Positions 10,281 to 19,379 of a stretch of 30,000 nt of DNA are shown piece by piece. Source of the DNA: Symbiodinium natans (taxonomy: Eukaryota > Sar > Dinophyceae > Suessiales > Symbiodiniaceae). Below the pieces are notes generated by a model. That model did not search any database. It saw only the letters and a program-made list of their open reading frames with translations, and was not told where the DNA came from. The stretch lies in assembly GCA_905221605.1 (NCBI GenBank), contig CAJNDS010002176.1, positions 1 to 30,000 on the forward strand. Direction: 5' to 3'. Position numbers and translations under genes: made by a program. Position 1 is the first letter of the stretch. Each line of letters begins with the position of its first letter.

Positions 10281-10450
10281 CTACCATCACCACACTACAA
10301 TCACCACACTCCAATCACCACACTACCATCACCACACTACCATCACCACACTACAATCACCACACTCCAATCTCCACACTACCATCACCACAGTACCATC
10401 ACATCACTTCCGCTCCCATCACCACAGTACCATCACATCACTTCCGCTAT
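10281..10450. repeat. CCATCACCACA minisatellite, left border of satellite block
   Basis: Degenerate units of 12-14 bp (CTACCATCACCACA and similar), ending in two direct copies of a segment of about 36 bp containing CAGTACCATCACATCACTT. Similar sequence reappears at 13022-13098 on the other side of the satellite block. Confidence 0.85.
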
Positions 10451-10502
10451 TAAATTCTCTCTTATTTCTTAGGCTGGGGTGGGTTTCGCCGCGGCTAGCG
10501 CG

Positions 10503-11050
10503 ATGCACCCCTCTGCGGGGATCGTGCGTGTCGGAGCGCTCCCGCTGTGCGTTTTTGCGCATTTAGATGTGCGCCCGCGCGCCCTCTGCGGGGATCGTGC
10601 GTGTCGGAGCGCTCCCGCTGTGCGTTTTTGCGCATTTCGATGTGCGCCCGCGCGCCCTCTGCGGGGATCGTGCGTGTCGGAGCGCTCCCGCTGTGCGTTT
10701 TTTGCGCATTTAGATGTGCGCCCGCGCGCCCTCTGCGGGGATCGTGCGTGTCGGAGCGCTCCCGCTGTGCGTTTTTGCGCATTTCGATGTGCGCCCGCGC
10801 ACCCTCTGCGGGGATCGTGCGTGTCGGAGCGCTCCCGCTGTGCGTTTTTGCGCATTTAGATGTGCGCCCGCGCGCCCTCTGCGGGGATCGTGCGTGTCGG
10901 AGCGCTCCCGCTGTGCGTTTTTGCGCATTTTTCAACTTGCTTCGCACACCCTCTGCGGGGATCGTGCGTGTCGGAGCGCTCCCGCTGTGCGTTTTTGCGT
11001 ATTTTCAAGCGTGGTCGTGCACCCTCTGCGGGGATCGTGCGTGTCGGAGC
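10503..11050. repeat. 73-bp GC-rich tandem repeat, about 8 copies
   Basis: CTCTGCGGGG recurs at 10511, 10584, 10657, 10731, 10804, 10877, 10951 and 11024, a period of 73 bp (twice 74). The core GATCGTGCGTGTCGGAGCGC is invariant. The variable part alternates CATTTAGATG and CATTTCGATG from copy to copy, suggesting a higher-order dimer, and the last two copies have diverged there. 73 is not a multiple of three, so open frames on both strands are produced by the repeat. Confidence 0.93.
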
Positions 11051-11680
11051 CTTCCTCACCTCTTCCTCTCCTCTTCCTCTCCTCTTCCTCTCCTCTTCCT
11101 CTCCTCTTCCTCTGCTCTTCTTTTCCTCTTCCTCTCCTCTTCCTCTCCTCTTCTTTTCCTCTTCCCCTCCTCTTCCTCTCCTCTTCCTCTCCTCTTCCTC
11201 TCCTCTTCCTCTCCTCTTTCTCTCCTCTTCTGTTCCTCTTCCTCTCCTCTTCCTCTCCTCTTCCTCTCCTCTTCCTCTCCTCTTCCTCTCCTCTTCCTCT
11301 CCTCTTCCTCTGCTCTTCTTTTCCTCTTCTTTTCCTCTTCCTCTCCTCTTCCTCTCCTCTTCTTTTCCTCTTCCTCTCCTCTTCCTCTCCTCTTCCTCTC
11401 CTCTTCCTCTCTTCTTCCTCTCCTCTTCCTCTCCTCTTCCTCTGCTCTTCTTTTCCTATTCTTTTCCTCTTCCTCTCCTCTTCCTCTCCTCTTCTTTTCC
11501 TCTTCCTCTCCTCTTCCTCTCCTCTTCCTCTCCTCTTCCTCTCCTCTTCCTCTCCTCTCCTCTTCCTCTCCTCTTCCTCTGCTCTTCCTCTGCTCTTCCT
11601 CTCCTCTTCCTCTCCTTTTCCTCTCCTCTTCCTCTCCTCTTCCTCTCCTCTTCCTCTGCTCTTCTTTTCTTCTTCCTCTC
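11051..11680. repeat. 11-bp polypyrimidine satellite (TCTTCCTCTCC)
   Basis: About 630 bp of pure C/T apart from occasional G (CTGCTC), built on an 11-bp unit with CTTCTTTTCC variants that recur in blocks. All three + frames are open (Ser/Leu/Pro/Phe) and the - strand gives Glu/Arg/Lys repeats of up to several hundred residues. This comes from a stop-free repeat, not a protein. The strand asymmetry could favour triplex (H-DNA) formation. Confidence 0.93.
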
Positions 11681-12127
11681 CTGGAAAGTCGACTTTTGTA
11701 GTACAAACGTAGTACGCCGCGGACGCCCGGAGCTGCCGTGGCTGGAAAGTCGACTTTTTGCAGTACAAACGTAGTACGCCGCGGACGCCCGGAGCTGCCG
11801 TGGCTGGAAAGTCGACTTTTTGTAGTACAAACGTAGTACGCCGCGGACGCCCGGAGCTGCCGTGGCTGGAAAGTCGACTTTTGTAGTACAAACGTAGTAC
11901 GCCGCGGACGCCCGGAGCTGCCGTGGCTGGAAAGTCGACTTTTTGTAGTACAAACGTAGTACGCCGCGGACGCCCGGAGCTGCCGTGGCTGGAAAGTCGA
12001 CTTTTGTAGTACAAACGTAGTACGCCGCGGACGAAGTCGACTTTTTGTAGTGCAAACGTAGTACGCCGCGGACGCCCGGAGCTGCCGTGGCTGGAAAGTC
12101 GACTTTTGTAGTACAAACGTAGTACGC
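11681..12127. repeat. 61/62-bp tandem repeat, about 7 copies plus one deleted copy
   Basis: CTGGAAAGTCGAC recurs at 11681, 11742, 11804, 11866, 11927, 11989 and 12091. Copies differ by four or five Ts after GTCGAC, giving 61 or 62 bp. The copy near 12034 lacks the CCCGGAGCTGCCGTGG part. Each unit contains GTAGTACAAACGTAGTAC, itself a direct repeat of GTAGTAC. No coding role seen. Confidence 0.92.
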
Positions 12128-12445
12128 CGTGGGACTCGAACTCCGCGGTGTCGAAACCCTCGCAAATATCGTGGGACTCGAATTCCGGGATGTCGAAACC
12201 ATCGCAAATATCGTGGGACTCGAATTCCGCGGTGTCGAAACCCTCGCAAATAGCATGGAAGCGGAATTCCGTACTGTCGAAACCATCGCAAATATCGTGG
12301 GGCTCGAATTCCGTGGTGTCGAAACCCTCGCAAATAGCATGGAAGCGGAACTGTCGAAACCATCGCAAATATCATGGGACTCCAACTCCGCGGTGTCGAA
12401 ACCATCGCAAATATCGTGGGACTCGAATTCCGCGGTGTCGAAACC
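12128..12445. repeat. 42-bp tandem repeat, subfamily 1
   Basis: Units begin CGTGGGACTCGAA (or CATGGAAGCGGAA) at 12128, 12170, 12212, 12254, 12296, 12338, 12373 and 12415. The copy at 12338 has lost seven bases. 42 is a multiple of three, so one + frame reads a 14-residue repeat (VGLEFRGVETLANI), but the 7-base loss breaks that frame, which argues against translation. Confidence 0.9.
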
Positions 12446-13018
12446 CCTTCAAAGACGTCGCAAATACCGTGGGCGCGGAACTCTGGGGCTTCAAAGACGT
12501 CGCAAATACCGTGGGCGCGGAACTTTGGGGCTTCAAAGACGTCGCAAATACCGTGGGCGCGGAACTCTGGGGCTTCAAAGATGTCGCAAATACCGTGGGC
12601 GCGGAACTCTGTTGCTTCGAAAACGTCGCAAATACCGTGGGCGCGGAACATGGGGCTTCGAAAACGTCGCAAATACCGGGGGCGGAACTCTGTTGCTTCG
12701 AAAACGTCGCAAATACCGTGGGCGCGGAACATGGGGCTTCGAAAACGTCGCAAATACCGTGGGGGCGGAACTCTGTTGCTTCGAAAACGTCGCAAATACC
12801 GTGGGCGCGGAACTCTGGGGCTTTGAAAACCTCGCAAATACCGCGGGGGCGGAACTCTGTTGCTTCGAAAACGTCGCAAATACCGTGGGCGCGGAACTCT
12901 GGGGCTTTGAAAACCTCGCAAATATCGTGGGCGCGGAACTCTGGCGCTTCGAAAACGTCGCATATACCGTGGGCGCGGAACTCTGGGACTTCGAAAACGT
13001 CGCAGCAAATAGCACGAC
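12446..13018. repeat. 42-bp tandem repeat, subfamily 2
   Basis: About thirteen units of CTTCAAAGACGTCGCAAATA-CCGTGGGCGCGGAACTCTGGGG, with alternating variants (TGTTGCTTCGAAAACG versus TGGGGCTTTGAAAACC). The CGCAAATA core and the 42-bp period are shared with subfamily 1, so both descend from one unit. The reading frame (FKDVANTVGAELWG per unit) shifts where single bases are lost. Confidence 0.9.
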
Positions 13019-13021
13019 GAC

Positions 13022-13098
13022 ACCACACTACCGTCGCAACATTACCATCACCACATTATCATCACCCCATTACCATCACCGCACTACCATCGCCTCAG
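13022..13098. repeat. CCATCACCACA minisatellite, right border of satellite block
   Basis: Units such as TTACCATCACC and ACATTATCATCACC in the same orientation as the left-border array at 10281-10450. Confidence 0.82.
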
Positions 13099-13498
13099 CT
13101 ACACACCGCTTCTCTACGCTGCCTGTTACATTCCATCTTCTTTGCGTTTCGCGTTCTTTTCGCCGTCGACGCCACACCTGCTTCCTATCCTACTACACCA
13201 CACCACGATCACCGTACTGACAACACAACCAACTATACGTGTCAGTTGATATCTTTGCACTGATGGCTTTCGGGATAATCGGTGTCTAGTTTTTTTTTGT
13301 TGGTGTTTTTTTGGTTATTAATATTTTTTTTGCACACAGAGAGGGGCAGAAAAACGGCAAAGTTCTTCTTGGAGGCTCCATGTGTGGAGGCCTGGCATGG
13401 TGACTTTCGCTGCGCCGGGCAAGATGCCCTGTGAAGTTGTCACCTCGCGCTGAGTGCTGCTCGTGCTTGTTCTAGACTCAGACAGCGTCTTGAACCCT
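13099..13498. other. Unique spacer, no gene seen
   Basis: Contains a T-rich stretch at 13290-13332 and otherwise no repeat, RNA or coding signature that I can support. Confidence 0.5.
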
Positions 13499-13612
13499 GA
13501 ACAACAAAGCCCTACACCCTAAACCCTGAACCCTAGCCCTAAACCCTTAACCCTACACCCTACACCCTAAACCCTAAACCCTAAACCCTGAACCCAAACC
13601 CGAAACCCTAAG
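13499..13612 (-). repeat. Telomere-like array, C strand
   Basis: CCCTAAA units with CCCTACA, CCCTGAA and CCCGAAA variants. A unique island (13613-13693) separates it from a G-strand array, the same bracket as elsewhere, but no convincing exon was read in it. Confidence 0.85.
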
Positions 13613-13693
13613 TTTGTCCATCTCTGGGCGAGGCAGCGGCTGCCCTAGCCTCCCTACCAGGCTGCTCCCCCCCAATGTTGGGGCTGATCGGCA

Positions 13694-13796
13694 TGGGGTT
13701 TGGGGTTTCGGGTTTGGGGTTTGGGGTTTAGGGTTTAGGGTTTGGGGTTTGGGGTTTGGGGTTTAGGGTTTTGGATGTAGGGCTTAGGGTTTAGGG
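13694..13796 (+). repeat. Telomere-like array, G strand, TTTGGGG-rich
   Basis: A mixture of TTTGGGG and TTTAGGG units in runs, with one TTTCGGG. Confidence 0.88.
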
Positions 13797-13937
13797 GTCT
13801 ACATCTGAGAGGATGATCGTTGGCTCTTAAGGGTAGTTGCGCAAACACCTGCTATGGGGGCATGGCCAGCAGGGGTCTTGGGTGGTGACGAAGCGGTTGA
13901 GTCGACTCTGGGAGCTTTGATTGGGACTTGAGTGTGT

Positions 13938-13986
13938 GGGGTTTAGGGTTTAGGGTTTCGGGTTTAGGGTTTAGGGTTTAGGGTGT
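13938..13986 (+). repeat. Telomere-like array, G strand
   Basis: Seven units, one TTTCGGG, upstream of the M/P-rich island at 14164. Confidence 0.88.
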
Positions 13987-14163
13987 GACGCACCCAAAAT
14001 GGGGGGACCGGCTGTGTGCTACACACTCGTGGGCAGTCGGTTTGGCATGCATGGGCTCTTCTCCGAGGGTTCTGTTCGAAGGATGGCGAGGAACGAGTGA
14101 AGCCTGGCTCATCTCTACAGTGCCTAGCGAAACGACCCAGAAGACAGCGCGCTTCCGGCGCAG

Positions 14164-17100
14164 GCATGCCAGCAATGCCAGCGATGCCTGGGATGCCGGG
14201 CATGGCGCCGCCTTTCAAGCCGTGGGCTCAGAATCTGCTGAGTCCTCTTTGGCAAAGGCTTTTAACGTTTGGAGCCCATCCCTTCTTTTCGAAGAATTCG
14301 AAAGCTTGTTCTCAGAGCTTCATCAATTTCTCGACTTCTGTTCGGATGTCAGGTTTTAGATGGGCCGGATTCTGCTTGTTAAGTAGATGTCGCCATCTTA
14401 GGCTAAAAACTGCTGGGCGGGTGCCGGACGGTTCCTGCAACAGACGCTCCCCAAACCCAGTCTTCCCTGCATACGAAATGAAGGCCTGCTTCGGATCCAT
14501 CTCACAATATCCAGATCCGATACAACTAAGCCCAAACGCCCCAAACTGGAGGGCTGCAACTGCTAAGACCCACTTTCGTGGAGACGAAACCATGAGTCCC
14601 TTTCCATGCCTCAACAAAGCTCCTTAATGCGTAGGCCCGCGCCTGCTGCCCCAACTGGGACGGGCGACGCGCCCAAAGGCGCAAGCAAAGAGAGCACTTC
14701 TTCGGGGTTTTGCGCCCTGCTGGAACTATGTGTCTGCGCTAGAGTGGGGGCTGTTGTAGCGGTTTCTTGGTGGGGAATTCGGTGCCCCATGTAGTCCCTC
14801 AGAGGGCTACTTAAGTTTGGGATGCTTAGGCGCCTACCCAAACCCGACAAACCCCAAAATGTCACAAATGTAGATAAACATATTGCACGGGTCAACAGAG
14901 AAACTATTCCTCCCCAAGGAACTCCTCAAGCACTTCATCCCTGAGATGGCTACTTGGGAGGGATACTTAGGTACCCCAAACCCTCTACCCTAAACCCTAG
15001 AGCCTAGACCCTAAACCCTAAACCCAAGAGTCTGCGCCAGTTGCCCCCGGCAGCGTCGTGCCGCCCAAGGCCCCTAAGGCCATGGGCGGGCCGGGGCCTC
15101 AGGGGATTTTTCGGGGAATGTGGGGTCCCCTATAAGTCCCTAAGAGTTCGATGGGTTCCTTAAGAAACAGCAAGTGGGGTCCCCTAAGATGCTAAGAATT
15201 CGAGGGTTCCTTTAAGAAACAGCAGTTTTTTGCAGTTTTTGGGGGGTTGATCGCATGGAGCCGGTTCACGGAGCTCAAGGGGTTTAAGGGCTTCGGGCTT
15301 AGGGTGTAGGGTACCGAATTTCCTATGTCCTAAGATGGAGAACTTCGGGAACCTCGCGTTGGACCGAACACCCTGACACCCCCCTCAAGACATGCCGCAA
15401 AGATCCCCTGGCACCCCCCAAGAACAAAAACTGCCCCTGAAACGGAGTGCTCCAGGCTCCTGCTGCCGGATGCCGCCATGCTCAGGGGGGGGAGTTCTTC
15501 GGGATTCGAGGGTTGGGGATTGGTGCACCGGAAGCGTGTCTCAGAACCGAACGCGGCTCGGTAGGGCTCATCTGGGTTGAGGGTAATTGTGCCGTGGTTG
15601 TGATCTGGATGAAGCCTCGCAGGGTGGGATTCGTTGATCGCATGAGGTCTCCGGCAACGGGGCGATGCCTGCAGAGCTGCCGACGTCAGCAGGGGCCACA
15701 GCGGCTTGGGATTGTGCTTAGCTCATGCGCCCTGAAAAAGGAAGAGGACCCATCCCAAAAACAAACATGGGGAGCCTCAAGAAGTCACCGAAGCTCCTCC
15801 AGATGTTGCATTTTCCTTTCTCAGCTCCTTGCAAGGTGCCCCCGCCCTGGAAGGCGCGTTGAGTAGTTTTGCCTTGACCTGATGTTGCCAGGGAGGATGC
15901 AGGGAGGGATCGCGTGAGGGAAGGCTTCAGAAAGTTGGCCTATGCTCCTAAACCCTAAACCCTAAACCCCAAACCCCAAACCCCAAACCCTAAACCCTAA
16001 ACCCTAAACCCTGACCCGAAACCCTAAACCCTAAGCCCTCAGCCCTAAACCCTAAACCCTAAACCACCGAAACCCTAAACCCTAAAAACCCTAAACCCTA
16101 AACCCCAAACCCCAAACCCTAAACCCTAAACCCTAAGCCCTTATCCGAAAAAACCCTAAACCCTCAACCCTAAACCCTAAACCCTCAACCCTCAACCCTA
16201 AACCCTAAACCCTCAACCCTCAACCCTAGACCCCTCAATCCTAAACCCTAAACCCTAAACCCTAAACCCTAAGCCCTAAGCCCTAAGCCCTAAACCCTAA
16301 ACCCTAAACCCTAAACCCTAAACCCTAAACCCTAAACCCTAAACCCTAAACCCGAAACCCTAAACCCTAAACCCTAAACCCCCTTTCAAGCCGAAGCTTC
16401 GGTCCAAGCCCGGCTCCCAGATCTCCTCGCCGCCGCCCAAACCAGCGCCAGGGCAGCTGGCGAAGCCTCCAGGGCCACAGGTCGGGCAAAGGGGTTTAGG
16501 GTTTAGGGTTTAGGGTTTAGGGTTTAGGGGGTTTAGGGTTGAGGAGGTTTAGGGTTTAGGGTTCAGGGTTTAGGGTTCAGGGTTTAGGGTTTAGGGTTCA
16601 GAGTTTAGGGTTTAGTTAGGGTTTCGGGCCGCACATGAAACATCATCAATTTAAAAGAAGCCCTAGTTACTTTCAGGAGCTTGGGACTTGAAGCGATCTG
16701 TTTTGTTAAGACCCTCTCGGCTGTCCCCCCCGCAAGTCATCTGAATTCGTTGCCGGGAGGCGGAGACCTCGCCGGAGGTGGCGCCCTGCAAGTCGCAGGC
16801 AAAGTCCGAACCGGGAACAAATGGGATGCCCTAAAATGAATTACCCCAAGACCTACACCCTAAACTCTAGACCCCCTCAGTTCCTTGGGTCCTTGGGGGC
16901 GCTCAGACTTGCCGAAAATGGGCCACCGGAATTCAACTTCGACGTTAGAGGGGCTGCGGCCAAGGAATGGTGCATGTCGTACGTGCTCCCTTGGGTGACA
17001 GTCCTTTAATGGGGGATTTTAGTACCCCGTATTTTATCTAAGTTCTAGAGACATAGTGGCGTCAGGGCTTTGACGGGGCGACGATGGGGTGACGACGTCG

Positions 17101-18872
17101 TCGCGCCGTCGTCCCGCCGTCGTCCTGCCGTCGTCCCGCCGTCGTCCCGCCGTCGTCCCGTCGTCCCGCCGTCATAAGGCCTAGTTGGGGCTTAAACTAG
17201 GCCTTATGACGGGAAATAAGGCCTAGTTTGGGCCTTATGACGGCGTGACGACGGCACGACGTCGTCCCGTCATCCTGCCGTCGTCCCTCCGTCGTCTTGC
17301 CGTCGTCCCTCCGTCGTCCCACCGTCGTCCCTCCGTCGTTTTGCCGTCGTCCTACTTTTGATGTGTGGACTAACACATATCTTTAGAACTTAGATAACCC
17401 TTCTTCGAATCCCTTTTCAAGGACTGTTAGTATAAGAGGGAGCATCCCAACCGGCAACCGTCAGATCCCCCTGTTGAGAGAGAAACAGCGTCCCTGCCTC
17501 CTTGCCCTTCTTTGTCCCCTGCAGATGGCTCCGAATGATCTGATGCCAAAGCAGCAGACCATGCCCGGCTTTCAGGCGGGCTTGGGGTTTAGGGTTTAGG
17601 GTTTAGGGTTTAGGGTTTAGGGTTTAGGGTTTAGGGTTAGGGTTTAGGGTTTAGGGTTTAGGGTTTAAGGCTTAGGTAACTGCCTGTGAAGGAAGGGAAC
17701 TTTCTTTCATGCGGTTCCGTGGGGGCGGCAACCGGAGCATGCCTTCAGTGCTGCGCATGCTGCGCCTGCCAGCGTGTCAGCGACCAGAAATAATCCCAGA
17801 CACGTCCCCTCCACAGAGCGAAGAGGCCTCCTTTTTTTTTTTTCTCCCATGGGCTTTCTTCGCAGAGCTCCGCCCCACTTCCGTGTGCATTTGCAACCCG
17901 TAGGGTCTGATGTAGAAGTGCTTCGAGTACTTCAATTGCCCCCCAGTTGGAATTTTTCGATATGGAAGTTTACGACAATAAGGGAACCCCCAATATAGAT
18001 CCACTAAATAGTAGGATCCCTGATCATAAGGACCCCAATATAAGGTACAAGGTACCTCCAACCCGCAAACCCTAATCCCTAACCCCTAACCTCTAAACCC
18101 TAAACCCTAAACCCTAAACCTCTAAACCCTAAACCCTATTTTAGGAAACCCTCCATATTTCATAGGGCTGCCCTGTTCCCACGAGCTCCAGCCAGAGGCG
18201 CCACCGTGGAAGGCCCCCGCCGCGGCGGCCGCGAGCAGCGCCTTGGCTTTTGCTTTCTGGCTTTGGCTTTCTGGCCTCTTGCTTTTTTGGCTTTTTGCTT
18301 TTTTGCTTTTTGCGGCTTTTGCTTATTTGGCATTTGCTTTTGGCGTTTTGCTTTGGGCTGTTGCTTTAAGGGTCCAACAAAAAGGGCGCTCAAAGGCCGG
18401 TTTCTTTGGCATGCTTGGCATCTTGTGGCCCTGGAGCTTTCGCGCCCAGGCCCGCCCAGCGGCACAGCAGGAGCCCGCGCCTGCACAGTTCTTTCATGGT
18501 TGATGGGGTTCTCAGAAGGGCCCCCTTTTTGGGTACCCTAAAATAAGCCGCCTTAGAAGAGGGACCCCAAAAGGGGCCATATTTTAGAGAAGTGACCATA
18601 TAAGGGCCCCCCCATTCTGTTGAACGAGACTGGGCATGTTGGGCACTGTCGTTTAATTTAAAAGTATGCAGATGGGGATCTGTGACAATCATTCAGTCTC
18701 CTGTGCTATCTAAAAGTTGCAGTAGAGTTACATCATACAGAATTCCCCCGCAACCCCTCCCCCCCCGCCTCCCCAAGGGGGGACCCCTGGGCCCAGTGAG
18801 ACGACAGTTCAGATCCCCGAGTCTGCAGGCTTCTCCAAAGCCGCCGCCGCTGCTTCCGCCGCTGCCCTGTGA
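14164..18872 (+). CDS. Pro/Ala/Met-rich multi-exon gene of unknown function (model tentative)
   Basis: Short GC-rich islands, each after an AG, join mostly in phase 0. Candidate exons: 14164-14222 (MPAMPAMPGMPGM then APPFKP), 14635-14685 (PAPAAPTGTGDAPKGAS), 15031-15102 (SAPVAPGSVVPPKAPKAM then GGPGPQ), 16391-16480 (PKLRSKPGSQISSPPPK then PAPGQLAKPPGPQ, GT donor), 17525-17575 (MAPNDLMPKQQTMPGFQ, GC donor), 18186-about 18240 (LQPEAPPWKAPAAAAAS), 18450-18488 (ARPAAQQEPAPAQ), 18813-18872 (IPESAGFSKAAAA then ASAAAL and a TGA stop). The shared composition suggests one disordered, perhaps scaffold-like protein. I recognise no family. The island at 16391 also reads plausibly in another frame, some donors are irregular (15103), and two adjacent genes are possible. 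Confidence 0.4.
14976..15027 (-). repeat. Telomere-like array, C strand
   Basis: CCCTAAA-type units immediately 5' of the candidate exon at 15031. Confidence 0.8.
15117..15230 (+). repeat. Tandem duplication of ~55 bp
   Basis: GTGGGGTCCCCT...TAAGA...TTCGA...GGGTTCCTT...AAGAAACAGCA occurs twice in a row (from about 15119 and 15174) with small indels, in the intron after the candidate exon at 15031-15102. Confidence 0.8.
15945..16381 (-). repeat. Longest telomere-like array in the window, C strand
   Basis: About 435 bp of CCCTAAA with runs of CCCCAAA, CCCTCAA and CCCTAAG variants, ending in nine or more perfect units. It abuts the candidate exon at 16391. Homogeneous runs of each variant show local expansion after the array formed. 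Confidence 0.93.
16494..16628 (+). repeat. Telomere-like array, G strand
   Basis: TTTAGGG units with TTCAGGG and TTGAGGA variants, starting 13 nt after the exon ending at 16480. With the array at 15945-16381 it brackets that exon in inverted orientation. Confidence 0.9.
17071..17350. repeat. GTCGTCCCGCC minisatellite containing nested hairpins
   Basis: GTCGTCCC-type units flank a perfect inverted repeat: 17-bp arms at 17170-17186 and 17195-17211 (starting CGTCATAAGGCC) around an 8-base loop, followed by a second smaller hairpin on ATAAGGCC (17216-17238). The outer arms are also largely complementary (ACGACG on one side, CGTCGT on the other). This could be a fold-back element. Confidence 0.82.
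17389..17450 (+). repeat. Second dispersed repeat family, copy 1
   Basis: Shares AATCCCT, AAGGACT, TTAG, AAG, GGG and CATCCCAA in the same order and spacing with 22245-22305. It lies about 75 nt before the acceptor at 17524, in the 3' part of an intron. Confidence 0.6.
17583..17668 (+). repeat. Telomere-like array, G strand
   Basis: Twelve TTTAGGG units (one shortened to TTAGGG) beginning 8 nt after the exon ending at 17575. Confidence 0.92.
17969..18061 (+). repeat. Dispersed ~95-bp repeat, copy 3
   Basis: TTTACGACAATA, CCCCCAATATAGATCC, AAATAGTAGGATCCCT and AAGGACCCCAATATAAGGTAC follow in the family order. Confidence 0.78.
18062..18142 (-). repeat. Telomere-like array, C strand
   Basis: CCCTAAA and CCTCTAAA units upstream of the candidate exon at 18186. 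Confidence 0.85.
18240..18370. repeat. TTTTGGC/TTTTTGC low-complexity tract
   Basis: Irregular repeats of GGCTTTTTGCTTTT. It produces Phe/Leu/Ala frames on + and Lys/Ala/Gln frames on -, which I treat as repeat products. Confidence 0.75.
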
Positions 18873-18881
18873 TGGGGTGTG

Positions 18882-18990
18882 GTTAGGGTTTCGGGTTTAG
18901 GTTTAGGGTTGAGGGGGTTTGGGGTTTAGGGTTTAGGGTTTAGGGTTTCTGAATTCAAGAGATTCGCTTCAAAAGGGTTTAGGGTTTAGG
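18882..18990 (+). repeat. Telomere-like array, G strand, after a stop codon
   Basis: TTTAGGG, TTTCGGG and TTTGGGG units starting about 10 nt after the TGA at 18870-18872. Confidence 0.88.
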
Positions 18991-19029
18991 GTGGTGGACC
19001 AGATAGATAGATAGTGTGTATTTCTCTGT

Positions 19030-19070
19030 AGTATATATATATATATGTATATATACATATGTACTATGTA
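19030..19070. repeat. TATATA microsatellite
   Basis: Alternating TA and TATG/CATA units, followed to about 19280 by AT-rich sequence with no gene seen. Confidence 0.8.
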
Positions 19071-19379
19071 TCTACCAAAAGGCCACCACCAGGAACCCCA
19101 AACACGTGTGAACTCGTAGCCAAGGCCATGGGCCAGGCATCGCCGACGGAGCTGCTCCGCGGGGTCCACGGCGGCTGTCATATCTTTGTCATAGTGGGAT
19201 AACATTTTACATTTTTAAGGGTACTTAAACTCAATAAGAATAAAATTTTTAAATTTTTATTACTATCCCAACTATAAACCAGATATGGGGTCTGAGTGTA
19301 TCTTCGGGGGGGGGGACAGAGCTTCAGAATCGAAGTTTAGGCAGGGGGGTTGGGAAGCTTGGAGTGCGGAGGCTTGTAG

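Noticed and set aside
10281-11050. CRISPR-like array
   Set aside because: Units are contiguous tandem repeats without unique spacers, in a eukaryotic context.
10547-13026. Long ORFs of 300-656 codons on both strands (Ser/Leu/Pro, Glu/Arg and Arg/Tyr/Phe-rich)
   Set aside because: They arise from stop-free satellites with periods 73, 11, 61/62 and 42 bp, overlap in several frames at once, and change composition exactly where one satellite ends and the next begins.
12129-13220. 14-residue repeats (such as ENVANTVGAELWGF) as a helical-repeat protein of the OPR or PPR type
   Set aside because: Superficial likeness only. The period does not match those families (35-38 residues), indels break the frame, and the pattern follows directly from the 42-bp DNA unit.
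18160-18486. Lys/Gln/Ala-rich minus-strand ORF
   Set aside because: Reflects the TTTTGGC low-complexity tract; no start context or domain.
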